Below, one piece after another: positions 16,196 to 24,914 of a stretch of DNA of 64,000 nucleotides. The notes beneath the pieces were generated by a model. The model was not told the DNA's origin. It did no database searches and saw only the letters and a list, made by a program, of their open reading frames with translations. The stretch comes from CAYYYJ01 sp964631205 (GTDB lineage: Archaea > Aenigmatarchaeota > Aenigmatarchaeia > QMZP01 > JACQNV01). A program made the position numbers and the translations under genes. The stretch spans positions 1 to 64,000 of the forward strand of contig CAZVWU010000006.1 of the NCBI GenBank assembly GCA_964631205.1, written 5' to 3'. Position 1 is the first letter of the stretch. Each line of letters begins with the position of its first letter.

Positions 16196-16957
16196 ATGGT
16201 TTACTCTGCAATTGTTTCAGACTGGAACGGAACTTTATTTCAATATCCTGCAGACGACGTGCAAAACAAAAAATTGGCTGTTGCTGCTTCAATTAATGAT
16301 GTCCTGTATTTAAGATTAGGAAGCTTTTATAGGCTTCTCAAAACAAAAAAGAGGCTTCACCTGATGTTAGAAGAATATCGTGCAGGGAAAAGGCCTTTGC
16401 AGGATCTTTATGATGTTTTCAATAGGGAGGTTCTGGCTGGTAGGTCCCCTGAATTTGTACATAGGGTTATCGATCAGTATGCGAGAGAGTCTGCAGATAA
16501 AGTAGATGGCAGGGTTCTCAGGCCAATTAGAAGTGAGAAATCAAGAGGGAAAACTACTGCTATTCTGTCTGTCTCATACGACAGAAGCATACTTAAAATT
16601 TTAGAGCGAGCTGGCTTTTCAGACGTCTTCGGACCCGGAGATGTAGTAGCCAACACCCTTAAATTGGATGGCGATGGAAAAGTTGAAGGATTAACCCTCG
16701 GTATTTACGGGAAAAAACCTGAAATAATGGAAGCGGAGTTTTTTAGGGGAAGGGGTCTAAGGCCTGAAACAACAGTTTATCTGGACGATACTGCAGACGG
16801 TGAAGGTGTTGCTCAGATGTTGCCGGAAGGGAATTTTATTGTCCCGTTCCTTGCTTCTGAAACTTCTCCTGACTTTGCGCAGCGGATGGCTTCCAGACAC
16901 GGGGCTTTTGTTCCTGCAAGCGAAGAGGATCTTGCCAGATATTTAAAATCCAGATAA
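16196..16957 (+). CDS. HAD-superfamily hydrolase with DWNGT motif
   Basis: A 253-residue protein. Motif I is SDWNGTLF at residues 8-15: the nucleophile Asp is present but the usual second Asp is Asn. Motif II (Ser/Thr) is in LSVSYDRS near 123, the Lys is in the KKP segment near 175, and motif IV is YLDDTADG near 198. HAD enzymes with a DWN start are seen in phosphatase subfamilies, so a phosphatase is likely; the substrate is unknown. The first third has an extended helical cap. It stands alone on the plus strand. Confidence 0.8.
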   Translation: MVYSAIVSDWNGTLFQYPADDVQNKKLAVAASINDVLYLRLGSFYRLLKTKKRLHLMLEEYRAGKRPLQDLYDVFNREVLAGRSPEFVHRVIDQYARESADKVDGRVLRPIRSEKSRGKTTAILSVSYDRSILKILERAGFSDVFGPGDVVANTLKLDGDGKVEGLTLGIYGKKPEIMEAEFFRGRGLRPETTVYLDDTADGEGVAQMLPEGNFIVPFLASETSPDFAQRMASRHGAFVPASEEDLARYLKSR

Positions 16958-17075
16958 ATATGGGATTTTTAAAAAGGCTTGTATTTTTTCTCTTCATCGT
17001 TGTGGCTGGTTTTAATCCCAGAATTAAACAAATCCATGTTTATTTGTTAGAAGCAAGGTTTAAGAAATGCGATCC

Positions 17076-19169
17076 TTACACCATTATCTTCAGTTTTTTT
17101 GCAGCCAGACCCTGCAAAATCTTTGCGCCTATATCAGAGTTTTTGCGGACACTTATCCTGCCTTCTTTTCCTACCATAGGTGATAAGAGGAATTCATCTC
17201 CGTAATATATATCAACTTGTTTACCTGTGAGGCTGGGTTCTACGAGCAAATTGAACTTTCCTCCTGTTTCTTCGTAAACAAAGCTGACAGGTTTTTTGAA
17301 GGTTTTCTCTTTCGGCTCCACGTTTATATGGATTCCTCCCAGATGCCTTTCAACAGCTTCTATGTTAGATCCCCCCTTCCCGATAAGAGGCGCTATTGAA
17401 TCGTTTCTTACTCTTACGATAACTTCATTATCAGAGATTATTTCGACTTCTGGATCTTTGTCATATTTCCTTAGCTCATATTTTATAACCTCTTGTGCAA
17501 GGGTTTTCACAGCAGAACTTTGCTGTTTTATTTCTCCTATAGGGATGACTACATTCTCTTCGCCATAGCTGTAGATTTCGTATTCTGGTTTCTTTGTCTC
17601 GAAATCCCTTATCTCGACTACAGGCCTTGCAAGGTCAGCTTCTGTCATACCGTGAGGAACTTTGACTGTCAATGCGAGTTCGTACACCTGGACTATCTTC
17701 CCATCCTTGATGTAAATAACGACATCTATTACATGGGGTATTACGCCAAGCTCAATCCTTCCAATAAATCTCTGTATTGCGTTGATGGGGTCTGTTGCAT
17801 GCATGACTCCAATCATCCCTACTCCAGCCAACCTCATGTCCGAGAAGACGCGGAAATCTGTTGTTTTCCTAATTTCATCGAAGATTGTGTAATCTGGCCT
17901 GACTAACAAAAGTATCTCAGATGTTTTTTCCCAGCTGCCTTCCAAAGGAGCATATTGCGTCACTTCTGCCCCAACTTGCAAGTCCCTTGGCTGTTCAAAT
18001 GTTTTGACTATTTTATTTTTCTTCACAAGCATTTCTGCAACGCTGGCTGCGAATGTGGACTTTCCTGAACCAGGGGGACCTGCTATAAGGACTCCTGCTG
18101 ACTGGTCTGAAAGCATTTCCTCTAGTTTTTTGTGCAGTTTGTATTCTGAAAGGTCGACTTTTGCAATTGGCCTTACAGCTGTGACTTCCACGCCATCTGA
18201 AAATGGAGGCCGTGCAATAGAGATCCTAAACCTGCCTAGCTGGATTATCAAAGAACCATAGCTGCTCATCTCGATAAACGCATCTTTTTCAGATCTTGCT
18301 TTCAAGGCTATCTGGTCTGTTATTGACCTCATCTCAAGTTCTGTCATCAGCTCTTCCCGCAATTTTACTAATTTCATTGAGCCTGGCTTCCCTTTTTTAG
18401 CAAAAGGGGCTACACCCTCTTTTAGATGGACAGATTGTGTGTCTTCTGTAAAGAAATCGTCTAGCTTGAGCTTCTGTTCCCTCAAAGGGACTGGAGTGTA
18501 TTCAACTGAAATCCCTTCAACTTCTGCAATCAAAGCCTGCACATAATCAGAAGTCATTAAGATTGCTTTTTCCCTCGCAGCTGTATCCCTTATCAAGGCA
18601 TCAATACGGCCTTTCTTTGCAAGCTGTATCTCCTCCATTGTAGGCCTTCTTCCTGTGAAAGAGATTGTGATCCCTTTGTCTTTTCCAAGTTCCCTTATCC
18701 TTTTTATTTCTTCTAGACCTTCGAAACCAATATCACGGCTCCTGCTTGCCTGAGCCTGGAGTTCATCAAGGACCATCACAGGTATGACTATTCTTGTATC
18801 CTTGAATTTCCCTTCCTTAATAAGCTTGGAAATTTTCCCCTGTATAAGAACAGATGTGTCTGGCACAATTGTTTTTTTTGTTTGTTTTAGTTCCAGCCTG
18901 TCCTCTGGTTTTCCTGGCTGTTTTGTCTCATTTTTTTCCAGTTTTTTGTCCTCTGGTTTTTTCTCTTCAGTTTTATTTTCTTTTATTTCTGTTTTTTGTT
19001 CCTTTTTTTCTTCCTGTTTTTCGGTTATATTTTTCTTTGGGATCTCAACACTTTCTTTTTTTAAAAGAAAGGGCTGATTCTCTTCTGGAATTTTTATAGA
19101 GGTTTCAGAACCCTCTTTTTCTACAGGTTTTATAGAAGCTGTAGAGCCTTCATTTTCTATTTTTTTCAT
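17076..19169 (-). CDS. PINc-KH-type ATPase (PIN domain, PilT/VirB11-like ATPase, KH domain)
   Basis: A 697-residue protein. Residues 1-95 are a low-complexity Lys/Glu linker. The PIN domain follows (about 98-230, starting VPDTSVLIQGK with its conserved Asp). Then comes an ATPase core with Walker A AGPPGSGKSTFA near 355, and a KH RNA-binding domain with LIGKGGSNIEAVERHLGG near 600. This architecture is the conserved archaeal PINc/VapC ATPase. It probably processes or remodels RNA, but its role is not established. Bases 19033-19080, inside the linker, resemble a hairpin repeat also present in a tRNA-Glu intron. Confidence 0.9.
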   Translation of the reverse strand: MKKIENEGSTASIKPVEKEGSETSIKIPEENQPFLLKKESVEIPKKNITEKQEEKKEQKTEIKENKTEEKKPEDKKLEKNETKQPGKPEDRLELKQTKKTIVPDTSVLIQGKISKLIKEGKFKDTRIVIPVMVLDELQAQASRSRDIGFEGLEEIKRIRELGKDKGITISFTGRRPTMEEIQLAKKGRIDALIRDTAAREKAILMTSDYVQALIAEVEGISVEYTPVPLREQKLKLDDFFTEDTQSVHLKEGVAPFAKKGKPGSMKLVKLREELMTELEMRSITDQIALKARSEKDAFIEMSSYGSLIIQLGRFRISIARPPFSDGVEVTAVRPIAKVDLSEYKLHKKLEEMLSDQSAGVLIAGPPGSGKSTFAASVAEMLVKKNKIVKTFEQPRDLQVGAEVTQYAPLEGSWEKTSEILLLVRPDYTIFDEIRKTTDFRVFSDMRLAGVGMIGVMHATDPINAIQRFIGRIELGVIPHVIDVVIYIKDGKIVQVYELALTVKVPHGMTEADLARPVVEIRDFETKKPEYEIYSYGEENVVIPIGEIKQQSSAVKTLAQEVIKYELRKYDKDPEVEIISDNEVIVRVRNDSIAPLIGKGGSNIEAVERHLGGIHINVEPKEKTFKKPVSFVYEETGGKFNLLVEPSLTGKQVDIYYGDEFLLSPMVGKEGRISVRKNSDIGAKILQGLAAKKLKIMV
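19033..19080 (+). repeat. Family C hairpin repeat inside the PINc ATPase linker
   Basis: TTTGGGATCTCAA, then CTTTCTTTT/AAAAGAAAG hairpin, then GGGCTGA. The same order and most bases occur at 55925-55972 in the T-loop intron of tRNA-Glu. Here it is read in frame as part of the Lys/Glu-rich linker (antisense strand codes NQPFLLKKESVEIP). Confidence 0.55.
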
Positions 19170-19336
19170 ATTAAATTACTCTCTTAATTCATCCGGCGCT
19201 CAAAAGCAGCCAGTGAGTTGATTTATTTTAAAATACTAGGTTAAATATCACAGAATCAGACTGTTTGTCTGTGTTCCTTATTTGCCTGTATTCATCTAGA
19301 TATAGTAATAACTAGTATATAAAGGTTGGCCTCATT

Positions 19337-19351
19337 AATAACAGTGTTATT
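19337..19351. promoter_or_regulatory. 15-bp palindrome (AATAACAGTGTTATT)
   Basis: Perfect inverted repeat overlapping the stop codon of the 19347-19664 gene and lying upstream of the PINc ATPase. The same arrangement, with the palindrome at an AAATAA gene end, occurs at 51319. Confidence 0.45.
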
Positions 19352-19664
19352 TTCTCTCTCTTGTTTCCCTCTCAACGCTATCCAGAAATGTATTCCTGCT
19401 TTCAGAAGTTGATTGCCTTAATGGGCTATAGAATGGCAAACCCCTCTTTCTGCAGAATTCCTTAAGCTCAGTATCGCTTGCAATCCCGTCACAATTGCCT
19501 TCCTCGTCAGCAATTTTCAAGGCTTTTCTGTAAATCTCTTCCCTTTCAGCCCTATGGGCATTGGAATCGTAGCTGTAAAAAGCGCCCAAAAAAGCCAAAT
19601 AGCCTGCTACCAGCCCTGTTATCACTTTTTCAGGCTGCCTTTCCTGCAATGAATAGTTTGCCAT
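19347..19664 (-). CDS. Small hypothetical protein with one membrane segment, 105 aa
   Basis: MANYSLQERQPEKVITGLVAGYLAFLGAFY: residues 15-30 form a single hydrophobic segment. The rest is charged and soluble, ending in RETRERK. No family is recognised. A CTTTATAAAG box lies about 20-25 bp upstream, consistent with a leaderless start at this ATG. The opposite gene at 19805 also begins with a membrane-associated protein; the shared border holds both promoters. Confidence 0.6.
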   Translation of the reverse strand: MANYSLQERQPEKVITGLVAGYLAFLGAFYSYDSNAHRAEREEIYRKALKIADEEGNCDGIASDTELKEFCRKRGLPFYSPLRQSTSESRNTFLDSVERETRERK

Positions 19665-19804
19665 CCATAGTATTGGAACAAGCCTTTATAAAGCTTTATA
19701 TAGCATTACTACATAGTAACATTATGAGCCTCCAAGTATAACAGGGGATTATGCAAGAGGCGAGGAAGAGTTTATTAGAGAACTGGATGAATTGGGAGTT
19801 TAAT

Positions 19805-21034
19805 ATGGAAATAGATAAAATCGGTGCATTAGCGGCTGAAAACAAGCAGCCTGAAAAAGAAGGGTGGGGCAGATATTTAGGCAGGAAGGCTTTAGATTAC
19901 GGAGTTTCTGCAACAGCAGGGCTTGCAGCAGGATATGCAGCACTTGGATTAACTGATATTTCCAGATTTGATTTTAATGACCTTACATTTGAATTAGAAC
20001 AGTATAAAGCTTCTGCAATGGTCGCCGCATCTTTGGCAGCTGGTTATGCGACTCACAGGCTGTTGCCCAAGATTTTGAGGAAAACAAAAGAGTCTGCCAA
20101 AAGGGTAGCAGGCTATCTTTTTGAAGATGAAGTTCCATTAAAAACTAGAAAGCCAAGGGTAGGTTGCATTATAGGCCTGGCTGGATTGATTGGTTCATGT
20201 TCGTTGCCTTTCTTCGGGGCAAAAATGCCTTATATTGACCATGTGCCGTATGTGAAAAAAGCAGTTGACAAAATAGATGAGCCAAATCCTGTGAGGAAAA
20301 GGAACATCCATTTTTTCAGGTATTATATAAACCCTCTAGAAAGAATACCAATACCCCCCGACGATTTCTCTAAATTTCAGGATTGGCATAGAGAGAACTA
20401 TGGGCACACAGGCTTACCTATGGGATCAGACACTATAAGGGGAAATGTGGAACTTAAAATTAGGAAAAACTCCAGGACAGGGACGTGGGTACCTCGTAGC
20501 CTAGTCAATGCTAAACCAGTATATGAAGTATATAAAGCGACAGGAGATGAAGACTCAAACCACAGTATCTTTGCAGGCTACTACTCTGGGCACTTTTTTA
20601 TACTCTATGACAATCTAATGTGGAACCATCCTGACGTTGTTGATATTGACTATCCATCTATCGAAGCCCGTGAAAATTCTGGAACAGTTTTTTATCATAT
20701 GCGTAAACTTAAAGGTGAGAGGGCAGTGGTAGACACTATTGGCCCTTTGTCTGCAGACAACTGGACTGCCTTAATAAAAATTATAGGGAAACCCGGATTG
20801 GCTTTTGGGGGACCTATTGATAATTTAATTTTGTCGATTCAGTATAAAAATCGGCAGCCTGAAAGATGTTCGGTGAAATACGAAGAAGTTGACGGTAAGA
20901 CAACAATTTTATATCACACATATAGAGATAATCGTATAATGCGTTTAAGGAGATTACAATCGGGGGAGGAAAAAGAAATAGATCTAGAGGGTAGGTTAAA
21001 AAAATTTATAGACGACGTGAATCAACAGAAATAA
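19805..21034 (+). CDS. Hypothetical membrane protein, 409 aa
   Basis: From the ATG at 19805 (MEIDKIGALAAENKQPE), which follows a GGGAG site; an earlier in-frame ATG at 19751 lacks one. Two or three hydrophobic segments: YGVSATAGLAAGYAALGL (about 35), ASAMVAASLAAGYATHRL (about 75) and CIIGLAGLIGSCSLPFFG (about 125). After these comes a soluble domain of about 260 residues rich in aromatic and charged residues (GYYSGHFFILYDNLMWNHPDV). The family is not recognised. Topology suggests a membrane anchor with a large extra- or intracellular beta-rich domain. Confidence 0.65.
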   Translation: MEIDKIGALAAENKQPEKEGWGRYLGRKALDYGVSATAGLAAGYAALGLTDISRFDFNDLTFELEQYKASAMVAASLAAGYATHRLLPKILRKTKESAKRVAGYLFEDEVPLKTRKPRVGCIIGLAGLIGSCSLPFFGAKMPYIDHVPYVKKAVDKIDEPNPVRKRNIHFFRYYINPLERIPIPPDDFSKFQDWHRENYGHTGLPMGSDTIRGNVELKIRKNSRTGTWVPRSLVNAKPVYEVYKATGDEDSNHSIFAGYYSGHFFILYDNLMWNHPDVVDIDYPSIEARENSGTVFYHMRKLKGERAVVDTIGPLSADNWTALIKIIGKPGLAFGGPIDNLILSIQYKNRQPERCSVKYEEVDGKTTILYHTYRDNRIMRLRRLQSGEEKEIDLEGRLKKFIDDVNQQK

Positions 21035-21042
21035 CTAAGATT

Positions 21043-21108
21043 ATGAAACCTGAAGAATTGATTAAACTGTGCAAGGGAGCCCCCGAATTTCTGCTAAAAA
21101 CCAAATGA
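21043..21108 (+). pseudogene. Short possible gene remnant, 21 codons
   Basis: MKPEELIKLCKGAPEFLLKTK then stop. The composition looks like real coding sequence but it is too short to be a complete gene. It sits at the left edge of the hicBA insertion and may be a truncated fragment of the gene that preceded ligase in the donor. Chance cannot be excluded. Confidence 0.25.
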
Positions 21109-21178
21109 ATCTGTATATTCTAATTTTAAGCTTCCAGAACAATTATGATTATATAAACTACTCCACCCTTGTCCAACC
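21099..21178 (+). repeat. Left copy of an imperfect direct repeat around hicBA (ligase 5' region duplicate)
   Basis: Aligns over about 80 bases with 21685-21763, which is the promoter and first codons of the DNA ligase gene. Shared blocks include ACAATTAT and AACTACTCCACCCTTG. In this copy the ligase ATG is ATA, so it is a degenerate 5' end of lig. Confidence 0.75.
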
Positions 21179-21227
21179 AAAGACTCAGTTTGCTGACCTA
21201 TTTAAAGGGCAAATTCGTATGTTAATT

Positions 21228-21461
21228 ATGGTATCGCTGACAGCAGTGCTTCATAAGGATGAAGATATGTATGTGGCAAGGTGCCCGGAAGTAGGCACAG
21301 CCAGCCAGGGCAAAACAGTGGATGAAGCTCTGTCAAACCTAAAAGAGGCAACTGAGCTATACCTAGAAGAATTTCCTCTCAAGGAGACCGATAAACCGAT
21401 TCTTACTGTTTTTGAGATAACTGGATATGGCCAACCAACTAAAGAAGCAATCAGGGCATGA
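21228..21461 (+). CDS. hicB: HicB-family antitoxin
   Basis: A 77-residue protein from ATG 21228. MVSLTAVLHKDEDMYVARCPE followed by TASQGKTVDEALSNLKEATELYLEE is the HicB partial RNase H-like fold. HicB binds and blocks HicA, and often represses its own operon; I see no added DNA-binding domain here. It overlaps hicA by 35 bp. In most hicAB operons the toxin gene is first; here the antitoxin is first, as in a known minority arrangement. Its promoter probably lies in the left repeat, a copy of the ligase promoter. Confidence 0.88.
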   Translation: MVSLTAVLHKDEDMYVARCPEVGTASQGKTVDEALSNLKEATELYLEEFPLKETDKPILTVFEITGYGQPTKEAIRA

Positions 21462-21660
21462 TGTCATTAAAATTCTTGCCAATAAATTTGGGTTCACTCC
21501 AAGAAAAACCAAAGGCAGCCATGTTGTACTGGTCAAATTTCTAAACAACGAAAAGATAGGAACAGTAGTTCCATTGCACAAAGAACTGAAATTTTCAATG
21601 CTAAAAGAAATTCTTAAACAGGCGAAGTTGACTGAAGATGAATTTGCCCAGCACCAATAA
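21427..21660 (+). CDS. hicA: HicA-family mRNA interferase toxin
   Basis: A 77-residue dsRBD-like fold protein. KGSHVVLVKF near residue 32 contains the catalytic His in the Gly-Ser-His motif, and TVVPLHKELKFSMLKEILKQA matches the conserved C-terminal part. HicA cleaves mRNA without a ribosome and is neutralised by HicB. Length and motif order are complete, so the toxin is probably functional. The unit lies between two copies of the ligase 5' region. Confidence 0.88.
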   Translation: MANQLKKQSGHDVIKILANKFGFTPRKTKGSHVVLVKFLNNEKIGTVVPLHKELKFSMLKEILKQAKLTEDEFAQHQ

Positions 21661-21684
21661 ACTGGCAGATGGAATTTAATATAA

Positions 21685-21763
21685 CAATCAAATGAGTCTG
21701 CATGCTTCAATTTTAAACTCCAAAACAATTATTTAGGATATGAACTACTCCACCCTTGCCCAA
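21685..21763 (+). repeat. Right copy of the hicBA-flanking direct repeat (functional ligase promoter)
   Basis: Contains the native ligase upstream region and its start codon at 21740. Similar to 21099-21178 at roughly four of five bases by eye. Confidence 0.75.
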
Positions 21764-23428
21764 ACCTATGAAAAGCTTGAGGAGACTTCCGGCAGGCTTG
21801 GCAAGGTTGATATTATTTCTGAGCTTCTAAAAGAGGCGGATACAGGGATCCTCCCGAAAGTTGCGCTTCTAATACAGGGGAGAATTTTCCCGTCTTGGGA
21901 TGAGCGAGTTATTGGAATTGCAAGGCAGCTGGTCATAAAAATAATTGCGCAGACAACTGGTTTTGGGGACAAGGAAATTGTAAGCAGGTTTAATAAAATT
22001 GGGGATCTGGGCTTGGTTGTGGAAGAATTAATTTCTGAAAAAAAACAAAAAACATTTTTGAAAAAATCCTTGACGGTTGAGAAGGTTTTTGAAAACCTGC
22101 AGTCTGTTGCAGGGATAGAGGGAGCCGGCTCGCAGGATAGGAAGATTGGTTTGATCTCAGAGCTTTTGAGTTCAGCTTCGCCTAAAGAAGCAAAATACAT
22201 AATCAGGACTGTTCTTGAAGAGCTCAGGGTTGGGGTTGCAGAAGGTGTTTTGAGGGATTCTATTGGAAAGGCGTTTGATGTGGATCCAACCGATGTTGAA
22301 AATGCATGGTTTATACTTCCTGATTATGGTGAGATTGCAAAGATTGCGAAATTGAAAGGTGAAAAGGGGTTAAAAAACGTAGAGATAGAACTTGGAACAC
22401 CAATAAATGTTTTACTTGCAGAAAAATCACCAACACTGGAAGAGGCCCTCAACACTTTTGAAAATCTCGCTTTAGAATTCAAGTATGACGGGGCAAGGAC
22501 AATAATACACAAAAAAGGGAATAAAATCTGGGTTTTCACAAGGCGGCTGGAAGATGTCACGAAAGCGTTCCCTGATATTGTTGAGCTTGTGAAGAAAAAT
22601 GTAAAAGCAGGGGATTGCATACTCGACTCTGAAACAATTGGGACCGAGCCAAAAACAGGCAGGCCTGTCCCTTTTCAGGTTTTGTCAACACGGATAAAAA
22701 GGAAATATGACATTGAAAAGGCTGCAAAAGAAATCCCTCTTAAAGTTAATTTATTTGACATAGTTTATTTAGAAGGAAAGAGTTTATTTGATTTGCCTTT
22801 GAAAGAAAGATATGATTTATTAAAAAAATCAATCAAGTTAACAGACAGGTTTAGGCTTGCTGACCGCTTGGAAACAAAAGACCTAAAGGAAGCTGAAAAA
22901 TTCTACAAAAAATCATTGGATGCAGGCGAGGAAGGGTTGATTGTAAAAAACCTTGATGCAAAATACCAGCCTGGAAGAAGGGTCGGATATTGGCTAAAAG
23001 TCAAGCCAACTTTAGAAAACCTGGATTTGGCAATAATCGGCGGTGTTTGGGGAACTGGTAAAAGAACTGGCTGGATAGGTTCGCTTATTCTAGGATGCTT
23101 AGATGAAAAAAATGAAAATCATCTAACATGTGGGATGTTAGGTACAGGCATAAAGGAGAAAAAGGAGGATGAAAGCGACCTTACATTTGAGGAATTGACA
23201 AAGTTGCTTAAACCATTAATACTTGGAGAAAAAGGCAACGAAATAAAGGTCAAGCCAAAAATAGTGATTGAAGTCGCGTATGAAGAGATACAAAAATCAC
23301 CTACCTATGACAGCGGCTATGCATTGAGATTTCCCAGATTTATCAGATTACGTCCAGAAAAGAGGGCTGCAGATAATCTTGCTAGACTTAAAAAAATATA
23401 CGAAATGCAGAAAGGGAGAGGCAAATAA
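21740..23428 (+). CDS. lig: ATP-dependent DNA ligase
   Basis: A 562-residue protein. An N-terminal helical DNA-binding domain (about 1-210) precedes the adenylation domain with motif I EFKYDGART near 252, whose Lys forms the AMP adduct. The later GLIVKNLDAKY region near 405 and the WLKVKPT motif V near 420 are present. The C-terminal OB domain is at about 425-560. It joins nicks during replication and repair. Length is normal for archaeal LigI-type enzymes. Start ATG 21740 is in the conserved MNYSTLAQTYE context. The duplicated 5' region upstream marks the hicBA insertion. Confidence 0.95.
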   Translation: MNYSTLAQTYEKLEETSGRLGKVDIISELLKEADTGILPKVALLIQGRIFPSWDERVIGIARQLVIKIIAQTTGFGDKEIVSRFNKIGDLGLVVEELISEKKQKTFLKKSLTVEKVFENLQSVAGIEGAGSQDRKIGLISELLSSASPKEAKYIIRTVLEELRVGVAEGVLRDSIGKAFDVDPTDVENAWFILPDYGEIAKIAKLKGEKGLKNVEIELGTPINVLLAEKSPTLEEALNTFENLALEFKYDGARTIIHKKGNKIWVFTRRLEDVTKAFPDIVELVKKNVKAGDCILDSETIGTEPKTGRPVPFQVLSTRIKRKYDIEKAAKEIPLKVNLFDIVYLEGKSLFDLPLKERYDLLKKSIKLTDRFRLADRLETKDLKEAEKFYKKSLDAGEEGLIVKNLDAKYQPGRRVGYWLKVKPTLENLDLAIIGGVWGTGKRTGWIGSLILGCLDEKNENHLTCGMLGTGIKEKKEDESDLTFEELTKLLKPLILGEKGNEIKVKPKIVIEVAYEEIQKSPTYDSGYALRFPRFIRLRPEKRAADNLARLKKIYEMQKGRGK

Positions 23429-23453
23429 ATACCCCTATTCACAACAACATACT

Positions 23454-24578
23454 ATGCCAGAAACAAAAGCAGATTTTAAAGTCACGCCTTGGGAAGTTGA
23501 AGGGGAGGTTGATTATGATAAACTTATACAACAATTTGGGATTGAAAAGTTTCCGTATCAAAAACTAAAAAATGCTCCAACTTTCATGAGGAGGGGGTTG
23601 GTTTTCGGGTCTAGGGACTTTGCGCCTATTCTGAATAAAATTTCTAAAAAAGAGCCATTTGTTGTCTTAACTGGTTTAATGCCTTCCGGAAAATTCCATA
23701 TAGGGCATAAAATGGTCGCAGACCAACTTATTTATTATCAAAGCCTAGGTGCCCACATTTACTTGCTAGTTGCTGATATTGAAGCTTACAACATGAGAAA
23801 CAAGTCCTTAGAGGAACTTAGGGAAACAGCAATAGAAGAATATCTTATCAATTATATTGCATTGGGGCTCAAGCCGAAAAACTGCGATTTTTATTTTCAA
23901 GGATCAAGATCGGATGACGCAAAAAAATCAAACGCTTATTATAGATTAGTTGGATTGGTTTCAAGAAAAGTTACAGCAAATGAGTTTCAAGGAATATATG
24001 GGGATTTGATGCCTGGAAAAATAGTTTCAGTTTTTACTCAAATAGCCGATATTCTTCATCCACAGCTTCCAGAGTTTGGGGGGCCAAAACCGGTTCTAGT
24101 TCCAGTAGGCATAGATCAGCAACCACACATCAATCTAACAAGAGAAGTTGCGTCAAGGATGAAGGAATTTGGCTTCGTCCAGCCTAGCGCCACTTACCAC
24201 AAGTTTATGGTTGGTTTGAAAGGTGATAAGATGAGCTCTTCTGATCCTTATTCATATATAGCGTTAACCGATAGCCCGGAAGACGCCAAACATAAAATAT
24301 TTAAATATGCTTTCTCAGGCGGCCAAGATAGTGTGGAAAAACACAGGAAGTTAGGCGGGAATCCTGAGGTAGATGTTGCATTCCAGATGCTCTACTACAT
24401 GTTTGAGCCAGATGACAAAAAGATTGAAAAAATAAGGCAAGATTACAAATCGGGCAAGCTTTTGACAGGCGAATTAAAACAAATCTTGATAGAAAAACTT
24501 ACAAAATTTTTGGAAGATCATCAGAAAAAAAGGAAGAAAGCTAAATCGCAGATAGACAAATTTTTGAATTTGGGTTGA
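23454..24578 (+). CDS. trpS: Tryptophanyl-tRNA synthetase
   Basis: A 374-residue class I synthetase of the archaeal/eukaryotic type. The HIGH signature is PSGKFHIGHK near residue 77 and the KMSKS loop is GDKMSSSDP near 260. The N-terminal extension MPETKADFKVTPWEVEG is typical of archaeal TrpRS. The ATG at 23454 is chosen because it begins this conserved extension and lies 25 bp after the ligase stop. The two genes run in the same direction and could be co-transcribed. Confidence 0.95.
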   Translation: MPETKADFKVTPWEVEGEVDYDKLIQQFGIEKFPYQKLKNAPTFMRRGLVFGSRDFAPILNKISKKEPFVVLTGLMPSGKFHIGHKMVADQLIYYQSLGAHIYLLVADIEAYNMRNKSLEELRETAIEEYLINYIALGLKPKNCDFYFQGSRSDDAKKSNAYYRLVGLVSRKVTANEFQGIYGDLMPGKIVSVFTQIADILHPQLPEFGGPKPVLVPVGIDQQPHINLTREVASRMKEFGFVQPSATYHKFMVGLKGDKMSSSDPYSYIALTDSPEDAKHKIFKYAFSGGQDSVEKHRKLGGNPEVDVAFQMLYYMFEPDDKKIEKIRQDYKSGKLLTGELKQILIEKLTKFLEDHQKKRKKAKSQIDKFLNLG

Positions 24579-24651
24579 GAGGTATCTGAAAGAAAGTTTT
24601 ATTTCTTAAAGCAGCCTTGGACGCCAGTTCGCTATCCATATTAATCTTTAG

Positions 24652-24867
24652 TGCGGGAGATGGGATTCGAACCCACGAAGGCACTACTCACCCTTTTCCG
24701 TGAACGCTTTTGTGATTTATGCACGGCAAAAGGGTTCTAAGCCACAGGATAACTTATCATAGTCAGCTTTAGCCAACTCAAAACTTAAAATTTTGACCTT
24801 AAGTGTAGCAATTATTCAACAATAAGTCGAATACTACCTGCCCCTTTGGCCACTCGGGAACCCCCGC
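24652..24867 (-). tRNA. tRNA-Leu(UAG) with two introns
   Basis: Transcribed from 24867. Exons are 24867-24837, 24742-24732 and 24690-24652; introns are 94 and 41 nt. Spliced length is 81 nt. The acceptor GCGGGGG pairs with CTCCCGC. The D-arm CCC...GGG encloses GAGTGGCCAAA. The anticodon arm is CAGGG-CTTAGAA-CCCTG, anticodon UAG, and the T-arm is GTGGG-TTCGAAT-CCCAT. The introns cut the anticodon stem at 30/31 and 41/42, so exon 2 is only 11 nt. The second intron forms a strong hairpin (CCGTG/CACGG plus TTTT/AAAA). The variable arm is short for Leu, about 12 nt. Confidence 0.82.
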
Positions 24868-24914
24868 ATCTTGTATTATTATAAATACCTATTTATTATA
24901 CTATTAGTGTTTTT

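Noticed and set aside
16960..17205. Plus-strand frame starting MGFLKRLVFFLFIVV after the HAD gene
   Set aside because: Its second half runs antisense through the PINc ATPase 3' end, and the hydrophobic start is probably chance in AT-rich DNA.
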